In this document: in pieces, positions 39,795 through 51,851 of the stretch
Numbering within the stretch: position 1 is the first letter of the stretch
How the letters are laid out: each line of letters starts with the position of its first letter
From: Nematopogon swammerdamellus
Taxonomy: Eukaryota; Arthropoda; Insecta; Lepidoptera; Adelidae
Direction: 5' to 3'
NCBI GenBank assembly: GCA_946902875.1
Contig: OX336338.1
Location: 6,563,971-6,627,970 of the forward strand
DNA: 64,000 nt
Notes under the pieces: model-generated
The model's input: the letters and a program-made list of their open reading frames with translations, nothing else
What the model was told of the DNA's origin: nothing
Database searches by the model: none
Program-made: the position numbers and the translations under genes

Positions 39795-40277
39795 TACTTC
39801 AAAAATAATCGCTCAGAGCACCGCGACGTTTTGTGGCGGCTCGGCGGCCGGCGCGGCGCGGCGGCGGCGTGGCGTGGCCGGAGGCGGCGGCGCCGGAGGC
39901 GGTAGCCCGGTGCGCCGGCTCTCGTGCACCGCCCCGCGCCCGCCCGCCGCCCGCCGCCCGCCGCCCCCGCACAATCAGAGCAATAGAGCCTTCGCTCGCG
40001 CCTCCTTCTCACCCAACAGCCCCCGCTCTCTCGCGATCACAGCGGCAACCTCCATCAGTCTCTATCTAAACTCTCGTAGCGTCGCACGTCGCCGCAATCT
40101 TGTGTCAGCCCTTCTGTTTACTTTCCGACTTCGCCGGTTTTACCAACCGCCGGTGCCTTGCGCCAGTGTTGGCGCGAGTGGTGCAGTCGGCTATTCATAG
40201 GACGGTTGTACTTGGCAGTCGTCGAGCTGGATTACCGGTGCATTGCAGGCTGTGAGGTGATCTCGCCGAAAAAGTAA
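39795..40277 (+). promoter_or_regulatory. CpG-rich block, candidate promoter and non-coding first exon
   Basis: A CpG-dense stretch of about 480 bp. CATCAGTC near 40050 resembles an arthropod initiator, and the GC-rich part ends at a consensus donor (GAAAAAGTAAGAC, GT at 40277). No convincing start codon lies between, so if real this would be a 5' UTR exon on the plus strand whose partners lie outside or are unrecognised. The arginine/alanine-rich ORFs are compositional. Confidence 0.35.
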
Positions 40278-40279
40278 GA

Positions 40280-40700
40280 CTTTAATTTTAATATTATAAT
40301 AATTTAGGCTATTTATTTATTTATTACTAATTATATATTATTATTTGATCGTGTACATAATTTCTCTTGTACACAATAAAGCCTTCTATTAATTTTACAG
40401 ACACACAAAAACAATGTAGGTACTTTAGGTAAATTTACAAAATATGTATTTATTCTATTTACTAAATTTTGTACATTAATTATATAACTTAGCTTTATTC
40501 AAATGTACTTTTTAGTTATATACGAGTACATCTATGCACCTATAAGCTTATCTAACCTTCGTAATGTTTCAACTGCATTTACATAACTTTGGTACAAAAC
40601 AATGCGGAAGTAGGTAGTTATTGCGAAGGTATCAGAACTAAAAATATAGTGGAAAAAATTATAGCGAAAAGTCGGAGTAGTTCAAATAAACTTATCACTT
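40280..40700. other. No gene recognised
   Basis: AT-rich sequence after the GC block; no ORF or repeat seen. Confidence 0.55.
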
Positions 40701-40706
40701 AAAGTC

Positions 40707-41050
40707 AGCCTCGATAGCTCAGTGTTGCAGACAGTCAACTGTCGCTCAGTACTTGGATTGGTGACCGCTGACCGTTGGAGGCTGACCGAGGTTCGGATTC
40801 CTCGTAAAACTGCAGGTCCCTTCCCTCCTAATCTTACTTGGTGGTAGGGTTTAACCCGCCCGGGTTGGTACCACCGCACTGAATGAAACGGCTATGTAAA
40901 TAGTTTGTGTTTTCCGGCCAGTTCAGTGTAGCCGGCACGATCAAAGGGGGAAGTACTGACATGGCACCTAGTTCACCCGGTGTTATGGGCTGACATCACG
41001 GACGTTGTAGGTGATGTAGCCAACCGTGTCAGTTTACATAAAAAAAAAAG
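40707..41050 (+). repeat. SINE family A, full length with tRNA/5S-like head
   Basis: Head: GCCTCGATAGCTCAGTG (A box), CAGTACTTGGATTGGTGACC (5S-like) at 40747-40766, GGTTCGGATTCC (B box) at 40790-40801. Complete body and A-run to 41050. Best preserved copy in the window. Confidence 0.88.
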
Positions 41051-41856
41051 TACATCATACATACTTATCACAATTTATATATTTATGTATATTATATACT
41101 TCAACGCATGCCACACGCTGTATCTACACCATCGGGGTGAGCAGAGTAATCGGTGTTGTGGTTCAAGGAGCAGAGTAAGCGGTGTTGTGGTGTGTTTATT
41201 ACAGCACAACACCGACCGCACCACATTGTTGTGATTTTTCAAAATTTATTTTTATTCTTAGCAAACTTAGAGCTTTTTGAAAATTTTCGAGGGAAATATA
41301 AAACCTATGTGTAGAAGAATAAAATGAAATTACTATACAAATGCAGTGGGGTGAAAGTGCATGGATGGACGTAGTAAGTGATGGCGACCTAAGTGAACGC
41401 ATCATGATGCAATTGTGATTCCATTCTCAAAGGTCATGTTGATCGATCATGCACGACTATGGATGATCGATCAACCGGTATCAGGTAGTTAAGGCGCGCA
41501 GTACTAAAAATTAGTTTTCAGCCGTTTGGTGTTTTTCGTAAACCATCTATTTGGAAGTGGAACCTAGTTATAAGTTTGGAAGACGTAAGTGCAGAATCAA
41601 TAAATATTAAATTGTATTTTTCAGAGTTTTCGAGAGCATACTTTGTGATTTTTTTCTCTCGAGTAAAATAAATCCCATTGCGTTTTAGGTCATATTAATG
41701 CGAACGAAGCCGTGAATGGGACGAAGTTTTGTATATTTTGTATGTAAGCACGGATAGAAATTTAAAATACATTTATGCACTTAGATACTCGTATGTGAAT
41801 GAATTTCCTGTCTGAGTGAACGTTATTATGTACTAAATAATATTAATAAAAAAAAA

Positions 41857-42240
41857 ACCGGCCAAGTGCGAGTTGAACTCCCGCACCGAGGGCCGGTTTT
41901 TAATATTTGCTGTATTTTTTAGCTTTAGAGTTTTCACTACAATCACACCAAGTTGGACAAGCTTATAACCGTTTTTACGATAGAGCACAGCCAAATAAAA
42001 ATTTTTTTTTTGGAAAAACAAATTTTTTGTACGGTGACCTCAGATAATTTTTTTAAAATTTTTATTTTATACTCGTATTATACTCGTATCGTAGTATATC
42101 CCCTATAAGAATACACATTCTGTAAAATTTCAACCGGCTAGCTATTACGGTTCAAGAGATAAAGCCCCCGGACAGACGGACAGACAGACAGACAGATGGC
42201 GTAGGCTTAATAATAGGGTCACGTATGGGTACAGAGCCTT
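41857..42240 (-). repeat. Repeat family D, rearranged copy
   Basis: The terminus AACCGGCCAAGTGCGAG is present but jumps after ~40 bp to other sequence. The far end with ATTTCAACCGGCTAGC, GACAGACAG and TAATAGGGTC is intact. Confidence 0.65.
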
Positions 42241-42244
42241 AAAC

Positions 42245-42875
42245 ATGAATTTTTATCTTGTAAAAATGCATTGATAACAAAGAGAAAACCAGCCTATGGT
42301 GAATCTAGTGAAATCTTCACTAGATTATGCGCTGTATACCTAAGTCAGTGTCGGTTTCAGCCCTAAATAAATATATTATGTATGATATACAAATTATAAG
42401 CTCTTGGCTAGTCTGAGCCCTCTGCCTCATTGTTCCTTCGTGCGTGAACGCATTGAACATTTGCGAGTTTTCCTAAGATACAGCAATAATTAGAGATCGG
42501 CGTCCTTCTTTCCACGTGTGCTGAGTGAAGCGTCTATCTCTCATTCGTAGCGCGAAACAATGTTACACGACTTGAAGAGCCCAACTCGCGCCTGGAATGA
42601 CACGATGTCGGTGAATCTTGCCTCGGGCTCGATAATGAAATACGCGCTCTGAGGCACACTCATTAAAACCCACCAACATGTAAAATGTTACCCGCCGCGA
42701 CGCCCAGCGGCGCTATTTTATATTCGTAAAAATAATCTTGTGTCAAGACGCCTCGGGCGCTCGACAACTCGCCGGGAATGGCGATCCTACCGCGTACGAA
42801 CATCTATTGCAGTATTCTTCCACCTCTTTATGATCAAAATATTATAATCACTTGTAGCCCAGGAGTCAGAATAGA
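42245..42875. other. No gene recognised
   Basis: Contains a small perfect hairpin (AATCTAGTGAA, arms 42302-42312 and 42316-42326). No supported gene. Confidence 0.5.
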
Positions 42876-42879
42876 ATTG

Positions 42880-42970
42880 CATTTGCAGCCCCTGTATGCG
42901 TCCGAATGTCCATGGGCGTCGCTAGACACCTTATGGGTGGCACGGGGCCAAACGTCGCGCTTTCTATAAA
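42880..42970 (+). repeat. LINE 3'-end relic
   Basis: GAATGTCCATGGGCGTCGCT, then AGACACCTTATGGGTGGC and CGTCGCGCTTTCTAT match the ends of the LINE relics at 14325-14473 and 28230-28335. Confidence 0.55.
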
Positions 42971-42974
42971 AAAA

Positions 42975-44085
42975 TATCTTGGGCAAAATATAGTACCTAC
43001 CTATGGTACAAAATCATTCACTAAGAGTCGGGGTGATTTGGAGATGAGAAATACACGAATTTTACTCTAAAGTAAGTATCTGAGTAACAGACATCGAGCT
43101 ATGACGTGCACGCTAGCTTTTTACCCGACTGCGTGAATCACGATGGATTTTAACGTAATATGATGTGTCGTTAGATTCGTCTCAATCGCGCGTGGCATAT
43201 GGTACATATTTTTTTCAATAATTCAAAATGACGGCCTTTAAGCGCCATTGTCAATGAAAATAGTTTTTATTCAAAAGAACTTATAGAGGAAATAAAAACT
43301 AAAATTAACCTAAAACTAAACTTAAGTACCTATCAAGTTGAAATTTGGTGTGATTATAGTGAAAACTCTAACGTAAAACAACAAAATAATAAAAAAACCT
43401 GCAAATAAAATTTCGGGGTGGTACGGAACTCTCGGTGTACGAGTCCGACTCCCACTTAGCTCGTTTTTTTAATTCTTTCGTTAATGTGGAACAACTTTAC
43501 AGTTTATATTGCTTAGTTAGTAAAATTATAATCAATTAGTAATTTGAGCAGAATTACATAGACGGTTTGAATTGACTGCCGGAGGCGCGGGCTTCATTCA
43601 ATATGGGCTGTTTTGAGTTTGATAAGTGAATTTAATCCTCTATTATACTAGTTCATCTATAAATCAGAACTAGCCTGGAAAAGTACATGAAAATTTTTAC
43701 TTATAGATTTTTAGGGTTTTTATCAATCATTTGTTATAATATGTTACAATACCAACCCAATACTTATCTTCCAGGAGCCCAAAGTCCTTATGGGATAGAA
43801 AACATTTAACGAAATCTAATAGAAAATACTCTATCTTTTTCACTTGGGCTCGCCAACAGTCTATATGGTATAATAAAAAGTAATTAAAAAATATGTCTCT
43901 TCTTAATTCCGTATTTGTACCTAGCAATGTGGGAACTCCTGTACTTTTTCGATACCTGTAAGTTAATTTTTATGAAAAGCATTGATTCCAATTTGATGGA
44001 ATCAATCGGTCGAGTAACCAAAAAGTGTAGAAATCACGTAAATATTTCGCCAAAACTCGAATGGAGCACTGATTTAGTAGGAACT
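42975..44085. other. No gene recognised; a family-D terminus at 43418-43467
   Basis: GTACGGAACTCTCGGTGTAC...TTTTTT at 43418-43467 is the hairpin-bearing end of family D/R repeats. The rest is AT-rich without supported ORFs. Confidence 0.5.
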
Positions 44086-44094
44086 AGCTTTCGC

Positions 44095-44330
44095 TCGCGG
44101 CTTCGCTTCGCGTGATTTTTGCTCACAGCTCAGGCCGCTGATGACGCAGCGTTAAGATTTATGGCTATTAAGGCTAAAACAGCTTGGGAAGTGACAGAAT
44201 GTAATAGTAAAAACTGAATGTATATCGATAAAGTGCTTCACGAGTTATAATGATATTTATTTATTGACATACATTATACGGTCGCGCCTGTCGCCCGTAG
44301 AAACTTCGCTTTATTTATTAGGAATAACAG
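44095..44330 (+). repeat. Dispersed repeat ('AGAATGTAATAG' type), second copy
   Basis: Starts TTTCGCTCGCGGCTTCGCTT and shares the CAGAATGTAATAGTAAAAAC and GTAGAAACTTCGCTTTATTT segments with 35220-35415. Confidence 0.6.
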
Positions 44331-44574
44331 CTGGAGTCATCAATGGCTAAGTGTCTACTTAGATGTAAAAGGCGAAGAGACAATTGTGCGTTGAAATATA
44401 TATGTGTATTGAAGTCTATAGCGCCCCGGGCGGGCGCTCCACCAAATGTTATCGAGGTCATGCATTATTATTTAGCCTTTAGTAAAATTGCGTTACTACA
44501 TGTAAATGTTATTTACAATATAGGTATAATAATATATACGTAAAATGCATAACTCTTGGAGGTTGGCGAGGCTT

Positions 44575-44860
44575 CGTTCTCGTGAGTGCTTCGGGCGAGG
44601 CCCCTCTGCCCATTCGCGGGCGCCCGCCGCCGCCACCCGCACCAGCTCCGTTTCTATACAACGTCGAATGCCTGCGGCGACGGGGCGGCGGAGGCGGCGC
44701 GGCGTCGTCGTCGCTGGCACCCCCCGCCCGCGCCCTGGCCGCGCCGCGCCGAGCTCTCCGCAGCGCCCGCGGCGGACGAGCCGCGCCGCGCCGCCTCCGC
44801 CGCACAGCGCTCGGCCCGCAAGCCCTCGGGCTCCTCGCGGCGCCGCGCTTCACGAACTTC
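44575..44860. other. GC/CpG-rich block
   Basis: Six overlapping frames on both strands are open and rich in Arg, Ala and Pro, so none is supported as coding. CpG density stands out from the surroundings. Possible promoter/leader; no decisive signal. Confidence 0.45.
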
Positions 44861-44899
44861 GCCGATCATTTTAGTTTGATGCCTCTAGTATCAGGCTGG

Positions 44900-46260
44900 G
44901 CGCACACATACACACACTCGCCATTCTACCTAACATTAATCAACTCGCCCCGCGCGTCTCCGGCTGGGAGGCTGCTGCTGCGGAGGCTGCGGCGCGCTGA
45001 AAACTCGCATATCACAATGAGAATACACGTTACCAGGATTGACGATGGCCCGCATGCATTGGACATGTGACAGAAAATCAATTCGCATCCGCAAATCATA
45101 TTTACAACATTTTCGTAAAATGTACCCACCCTGTCATCATTATTTTATTTATCTGTGCCTGTCATTGGCTACGAGACGTGCGCCTGATGCCTGGTTTCAA
45201 AATGTACACTACGGATTGATTTTTTTTAAATTAATTTTTGGTTTGGATGCCAGGTCCTTCTGCCATTTCTGAAAATTTTTTTTTCTTTAAATATTTTCTA
45301 CTTTTTGACTGCGGAGGGATTGCCAGGCGGTTTTTTAAATATTTTATTTTATGATTTTTAGTTCTGAATATAATATAGAAAATATATAGTATATTTTTGA
45401 AATTGTAAAAATATTTTTAAGCTATAATAAAACTAAAACTCACTCCATTTTGTCACGGTTTTCAACTTTTCACCCGACGTTCTCAATTCGACTGTATGTT
45501 TTTTTTATGTTTGTTACGCGATTACTCTGTCGATTGTAGGCCTATTTGAAACTTCTTATTTTGTTTGGTAGGTCATACTTCTTGAGTTGAAGGCGGTACA
45601 AAAGCACACCTGAAAAGTGATAGATGGACCCCTTTTGTGCTTTTATACCGCCTTCAACTCAATGGTCCGAATATGAATCACAATATCGATTCATATATTT
45701 CAATACAATGATAGAGAAAATTTCTAAATATTATTTACTTAATACTTTTTAGTACTAGTTTTTTTAAGTCGGTTTTATGTTTTTTAAAACTGTTTTTTGT
45801 AGAATATTTTTCTCAAAGATTTATAATATGGCGCCTGACGTCCGTCACTTAGATTTATTATTTTTGTCATATAGGTACTACCTAGCATATTATGTTAAAA
45901 CCTTGGATATCCTATTCACACCACGATCCATTCAGTCATTTTGTAGTTACGGGTGAATAAAGAAACTCTTAACATGTACCTACATACATAAAAACATATT
46001 ACTCTCCCAGTCGGAAAAAATATAAACTTTGTGGATCCAGTTTATTCTAGAGATACTAATGTGGAAAAGTTCAAAAACAAAATTGGAAAAAAACTAAACA
46101 AACTGGAAAATTGTAAAATCAAATTACCCAAATGTCAAATCAAATTAAATGTATTTTTTTTTTCTCAATTTACATAAATAACTTATATATATTTCGCAAG
46201 ATGAGAAAGATGTGCCGGCGCAGCTGTGGCACTGCACTTGCAGTGCCCTTGATTTTAAGC
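44900..46260. other. No gene recognised; one MITE-like hairpin at 45582-45662
   Basis: The hairpin arms are 45582-45607 and 45637-45662 (TTGAGTTGAAGGCGGTACAA..., one mismatch over 26 bp). The rest is AT-rich with only short chance frames. Confidence 0.55.
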
Positions 46261-46269
46261 CATCTTATC

Positions 46270-46375
46270 TTTGGGGGCGTGAAACGGTTCATGGCATTCG
46301 TAATCCCAGTGCATAACAGAATGTCCATAGGCATCGTTAGACACCTACTTGTAGGTGCTTATAACTATACAGTGA
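46270..46375 (+). repeat. LINE 3'-end relic
   Basis: GGCATTCGTAATCCCAGTGC, then AGAATGTCCATAGGCATCGT and AGACACC, as in the relics at 28230-28335 and 42880-42970. Confidence 0.55.
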
Positions 46376-46650
46376 CAACAATCTAGTGTATACATACACA
46401 CTATACATACACGCTATACTCCTAAGTCACTTCCTTTTGGCTTCGTCGTAGTCGGGTAATAAGCTCTTTGGTAATAAGCAAAACAATTTCTTATGAAATA
46501 GTGTTCGTTTTTTAGGGTTCCTTATCCGATAAGGGACCCTATTACTAAGCCTACGCAGTATGTCTGTCTGGCTGTCTGTCTGTCTGTCTGAGGGATGTAT
46601 CTCTTGAACTGTAATAAGTAGCCCGTTGAAATTTTCTAAGAATATGTGTT

Positions 46651-48944
46651 ACTAGCTGAGCCCGCGGCTCCGCTCGCGTGAAATTCGTATTCCAAAGAAG
46701 AATGTAAGTAACTAAGGGCGAGGCCGAAGGCCGAGCTGCGTTCAGGTAATCAATAAACCTTCTTAAAGAAAGTAACTAACTAAGGGCGAGGCCGAAGGCC
46801 GAGCTGCTTTCATGTAAACGATAAACCTTTCTCAAATAAAGGAAGTAAGTAAGGGCGAGGCCGAAGGCCGAGCTGCGTTCAGGAAGACGATAAACCTTCT
46901 GGAAGAAAGGAAGGAACTAAGTGCGAGGCCGAAGGCCGAGCTGCGTTCAGGTAAACCAAAAACCCTCTTCCGCCTTCGGGCCTCGCCCTTAAAGACTTCC
47001 TTTCTTCGATAGAATATAATATCGTTTACTCAATCTATTTATTTCATAAAAATAAAAAAGTAATATTAATAACTAAAGAATTAAACCTACCTAACAAACA
47101 TTAAAATAACTATCAAAACGGGCATTTTCAAATGTTCTTAGAGCACTTGCGGCATTACCCCGCTGGATGGCAAGGCTTACCCTTTGAATGAAGTACATAA
47201 GCCCTTGATGGCAGGACACCAGTTGCGTCAACCAGCTCAAGCCTCTTTTGGCTTCACTGCTCCACGGACCGAGGGTTTCAACCGCAAACGCAACAAATTC
47301 GAAATCTTGAATTATATTTCTATATTTGCTGCGTTTGAGGCTCTCCGTCCCCAGCCTCGGCCGCGCCAGCCGCTCTTGAAGATGTCCTAACGTGACTTGG
47401 AGCCAATGTGAGAACAAAAGTGGCGTCCCACATCAAAGAACTACCCTTAGTCCATGGCACTAAGGTGATAGCATCGGGCCTCTTGCCATCCAGCCGGGAA
47501 TAACCGCGAGGTTCTAGGATGCACGGTATATTTGCCGTTAGAAGCGTGGACTTTATAATAAAATTTAAATTAAATTAACTCAATCTTAATATTAATTAAC
47601 TTTATTCGAGATGGTTTAGCTTCTTCCTGAACGCAGCTCGGCCTTCGGCCTCGCCCTTAGTTACTTGCTTTCTTCGAGATGGTTTATCATTTGTCAGAAC
47701 GTAGCTTGGCCTTCGGCCTCGCCTTAGTTACTTACTTTCTTCAAGATGGTTTAGCTTCTTCCTGAACGCAGCTCGGCCTTCGGCCTCGCCCTTAGTTACT
47801 TGCTTTCTTCGAGATGGTTTTTCAATTATCCGAACGTAGCTCGGCCTTCGGCCTCGCCTTAGTTACTTACTTTCTTCAAGATGGTTTAGCTTCTTCCTGA
47901 ACGCAGCTCGGCCTGCGGCCTCGCCCATAGTTACTTACTTTCTTCGAGAAGGTTTATGGTCTTCCAGAATAGAGCTCGGCCTTCGGCCTCGCCCTTAGTT
48001 ACTTACTTTCTTCAAGAATGTTTTTCTTCTTCCTGAACTCAGCTCCGCCTTCCGCCTCGCCCTTAGTTACTTTCATCGAGAAAGAATATCGTTTACGTGA
48101 GTGCAGATCCGCCTTTGGGCCCGCCTTTAGTTACTTACTTTCTTTTTTTTAAATACGAATTTCACGCGAGCGAAGCTGCGGGCAACAGATATATAAATTT
48201 TATTGCACCAATGACAGCGACATAACTTCGACTTTCAATTATTATTTTTATTTATCACACAATTTGTCACCGACCAGCTCACGTCGAGATGACAGTTCTC
48301 CGTTGTCAACATGACATTTAAAATTGTTTTTTAACTTTACTTTGGATTACGTGATTTTTATTATATTTTTTAATTATTATGTTCATCCGGGATATACACT
48401 GTCACTATAAAAAGTTTCGTCAAATTCCGTTCAGTGGTTTTTGCGAGATGCGCGTACAAATAGACATTTTTGCATTTACGATTTTATGATATGTATAGAA
48501 AGAATAGATATGTATAGACTATTGTGTTCAAGTTATAAAAAAGAAGAACTGTCATCTTCGTTGTATCACTTATTTTTAAATTTCGAATGAATATTTTATT
48601 CAAATTGTATTTGCTGCCAGTTCTCAAGATATAATTATGTACTTTAGACTACGTGATTTTAAACGCGCAATAATGTTTATAATTGTAAAATTTTTTTTAT
48701 TTTTGTAATTTTTTTTTACTTATTATGATAATCCGGCATATAAACTGCCACTATACAAAGTTTCGTCTAATTCCGTTCAGTGGTTTTTGCGTGATGCGCG
48801 TACAGACAAACAAACAAACAAAAATTTTAAAAACTATTCTAACATATTCAGTATCTCATTTTAAGCCACCCTGGTTAGTTTTTTTCCGAATACATTCAAT
48901 GTACAGACTTTCTTACCTATACGATTTTATTATATGTATATAGA
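46651..48944. mobile_element. Foldback-like element copy 2 with single A and B tail modules
   Basis: The foldback part is 46651-48188 (right terminus 48151-48188), tail A about 48189-48670, tail B about 48671-48944. The right array has about four monomers (270 bp) fewer than copy 1. As the whole block lies inside a family-D repeat, tails A and B seem to belong to the mobile unit. No clear target duplication beyond a possible TTA. Confidence 0.8.
47091..47516 (-). pseudogene. RPD...W-D type ORF fragment in foldback copy 2
   Basis: Same sequence as 4679-5125. Here the downstream part is intact (FVAFAVETLGPWSSEAK, FIQRVSLAIQRGNAASALRT) because the hairpin of copy 1 is absent, but one extra base in the proline/alanine region near 47350 breaks the upstream part. 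The two copies are thus damaged at different places. Not functional. Confidence 0.6.
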
Positions 48945-49194
48945 TTATGGCCGATATAAAAACAAATAATAAAAATAAGAAAAAGCAAAAAAAACAACGA
49001 AGAAGAAACTAAAAAGTGTATGCGCGCGCGTCATCTGCCGAAATAAGTATGAAGCATATTAACTAATCATGAATTTTAACTAATATGAAGCATTTCATAA
49101 ACACGCCATAGATGGTTTGAGTGGCGCTGACCATGCCATGGCGATACGGAACCCTCAGTGCGCGAGTTCGACTCGCACTTGGCCGGTTTTTTTT

Positions 49195-49740
49195 TCATCC
49201 GTACAAAGGGAAAAGAACGGAAAATTTACAACTCTAGTCCAGTCGATAGTCAAACTGGTATCTCACCAAAATAATATTATCTAAAATAAACCGCGGTCAC
49301 GCGATCCGAGTTTTTGTTAATTTATGCCTCAGACAAGATTATCGAACCGTAATAGGGTATTTAGAAGGAAAACATGATTTTGAGTTACGGGACCAATGAA
49401 TGTATAATGGAAATGTGGCGCAAAAGTAATCATCCATTGTGTTAACAGCTGTAACTTTTTTTTTCTGTAATTTTTATGATGATTTTCTTCTTTATTATTT
49501 TTATTTACGTCACTTTGGAAACTTGTTAAATTATATTAATCGAATCTCAAACATCCAAAGGTTGACTGTAAGAAATCTTTGTAAGGGATAAGTCCACCTT
49601 TGCACTTTATATACATCTTCTAATGCTTATTACTGTTGAATGTTTATTGGAGCAATAAAGCATTTTCTATCTATCTATCCATTAGTCCGGCGCATGCCTA
49701 CACGGGTATTTCATACCGGGATGTTTTGTTTTCAAAAAAT
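49195..49740. other. No gene recognised
   Basis: AT-rich sequence. No supported ORF. Confidence 0.55.
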
Positions 49741-49759
49741 CAAAAGAAAAAAAAACGGC

Positions 49760-49965
49760 ATTGACAGTTGTTATGTCCGTTATAATAAGACATATTCTGT
49801 GAAAATTCCAACCGGTTAGCTATTACCACAGAAGACCTATTCATTATCTTTGGCTATTACGGTTCCAAACACGTTCCAAAGATACAGACATCGGACGGAC
49901 GGACCGACAGACAGACAGACGGGGATTAGTAATAGGCTTCCGTACGGGGAACGGAAACCTAAAAG
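49760..49965 (-). repeat. Repeat family D fragment
   Basis: TATGTCCGTTATAATAAGAC, AAATTCCAACCGGTTAGC, then GGACGGACGGACC.GACAGAC and TTCCGTACGGGGAACGG, with about 35 bp of extra sequence inserted at about 49829. Confidence 0.65.
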
Positions 49966-50054
49966 TCAGTACACACATGAAGTAATAGAAACATTCTGGA
50001 TTTACGTGCATGACTTTAGAAAGCAGTTGTTCGTAAATGAGAGCGCTGCTGATA

Positions 50055-50345
50055 CTGAGGTGTGGTGTGGTGTGGTGTGGGTCGGCGGCGGCGGCGGACC
50101 CCGCTTGTGGGTGTAGGTACTCGTATCTTTCGATTGTAAAGAATGCCCAGCGGCGACGCGGCGCGGAGCGGGGCGGTCGGGCCGTTCGCCGCCCCCACCG
50201 CGCCGCCCGATCAGCCGCGGGCAACAGCGCAGCGGTCGGTTCTAGCCCGGGGCAAACAAAATTATAGGCACGCTTCTGCTAAACTCTACTCGTACATGGC
50301 TCGGTGCGATCCCCGCCGCACCGCCGCCGGTTCTATTGTGCTGGC
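50055..50345. other. GC/CpG-rich block
   Basis: Begins with GGTGTGGTGTGG repeats, then CpG-rich sequence to about 50340. Overlapping open frames on both strands are compositional. Possible promoter-type island. Confidence 0.4.
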
Positions 50346-50454
50346 GTTGTGGAGTGAATTTATCTTTTGACATTATTCCAACCCGAGCCGAGTAAGGATC
50401 CTGCAAACACAATGCTTAGTAAACTGGGCAGAGTATGATCGAATACTTACTACA

Positions 50455-51090
50455 TACATAACGTCAAGCCTCTCTCCCAATGCGGTAGGCAGAGGCAGCA
50501 GATCTTCAAGTGCACTGTCCTGACTCACATCTAAAAATCTTGCCAAGTCTTTAATGACCATTAACTAATTGATTGGCGTGATTGCGGTTGGATACGTTAT
50601 ACATTATACACCCACAATCAAGCTGTATCCCAAGAAAAGCACAGTTTATCGATGGTGTGCTGTAAGAATGCGAGTAAATTAGTATAGCATAAGAACCACA
50701 TTTAGCAAATTAAGTATTATAGGTCTCTCCGCCGAGATCCGGAGCGCGCCTGAGCCCCCGTCTGCGGAGGCTGCCCGCACTGGCCGCGGCTGCAGTCTTC
50801 GTCAACGACGGACGAAGATGTGGCAGTTCTCTGCCAACCGTCGCACAGGGCAGGTTGCTCCATGGGGATGGGCCATGCGCTTGGCCCGAGGCGTCGAGCC
50901 GCATGCCTCGGAGTAGGGCCGTGAGTGGGGCTGATTGATTTAAAATAATGTCTAACAACCACGGTAATTTAAAAACCCATGTATGAAGAACATTATGAGA
51001 GTGGAAGAGGCGGCAAAAGTGTGTCAGGTCCGTTGTCTTTGCCTGCCCCACTGGGAGGCAGGCAGGCGTGACGTTATGTATGTGTATGTA
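50455..51090. repeat. Interspersed repeat debris
   Basis: CATAACGTCAAGCCTCTCTC...GTAGGCAGAGG at 50457-50497 and its near reverse complement (CCTGCCCCACTGGGAGGCAGG...GTGACGTTATG) at 51040-51078 are lepidopteran SINE-type motifs in opposite orientation. The intervening GC-rich sequence (50725-50930) has no supported ORF. Confidence 0.4.
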
Positions 51091-51294
51091 TGTATGAACT
51101 TATAGCACAACACCGATTACTCTGCTTACCCTGATTGTCGGGATACAAAAGCGTGAGTTATGTATGTATGTAGGACAATATAAGCATCAAGCGGGGCAGA
51201 AGACAACGATACCTGCCGACTCCCTAGAAGAACAACGCCAAGGCGACAGGTGGCTCTGGTATCGCCGTTTAGCATGACATTTTGTTCTTTATCC

Positions 51295-51690
51295 GTTATA
51301 GAGCCTTAGTACACGGCCCAGTTTATTCTCGGATAACGGACGCTAGCGTTTTGATGGAGACGGATGACGGAGACGTATCTAGACGTAGATCGTTTGTCCA
51401 CTACGTTCGATCCCGGACGAACAAAATGTTTAAGCTCGCTAGCGCGCAAGCGCGCAACCACGTCCGTTAGTATGACGGATCCGGCGCACCGGACGTCGCG
51501 GAGAAGACCCTAAACGTTTTGTATGTCCGTTACTCCGGACGCAGTATTTGACGGATTCAGATGTTCATCCCGTCGTGACGCATCTCGGACGCCGGACGCT
51601 TCGTGGACAGACGGCCATACAGGCCGCGTCTCATGACGGATGAAAGTTAATTCGTCATGACGGACGTCGTGGACAAACGGTGTTCGTCGC
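51295..51690. repeat. CpG-rich 'GGACG/CGTCC' repeat
   Basis: A dense succession of GACGGA, CGGACG and CGTTTGTCCAC motifs in both orientations, starting at GAGCCTTAGTACACGGCCC. Probably a non-autonomous inverted-repeat element. No clear termini and no supported coding frame. Confidence 0.4.
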
Positions 51691-51851
51691 CTTTTACGGC
51701 ATGCACGGGTCTCCCCGTTTACATGCTTATACGAAATTCCATTAAAAGGTGCTGTGAATAAAACGAGGAATAAAAGAAATAGAGCAAAACCTCATTTCAT
51801 TGTTGTGTCAGTCAAGCCAGCGCAGAACTCCTTAACTCCTTTCCCTTTAGG

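Larger units (their letters stand above)
46512..49190 (+). repeat. Repeat family D split by the second foldback insertion
   Basis: The first part 46512-46650 (AGGGTTCCTTATCCGATAAG to GAATATGTGTT) and second part 48945-49190 (ATGGCCGATATAAAAAC to CTTGGCCGG and a T-run) join to give the order of the uninterrupted copy at 20508-20940. The insertion 46651-48944 therefore has defined limits. Confidence 0.88.

Noticed and set aside
39763..40200. A 145-codon gene in the GC-rich block
   Set aside because: Arg/Ala/Pro-rich composition, with overlapping open frames on both strands; no start context or homology. Kept only as a possible non-coding exon.
44509..45070. Protein-coding genes of 97-162 codons in the GC-rich block
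   Set aside because: At least six mutually overlapping frames are open on both strands, which is expected from GC-rich sequence lacking AT-rich stops.
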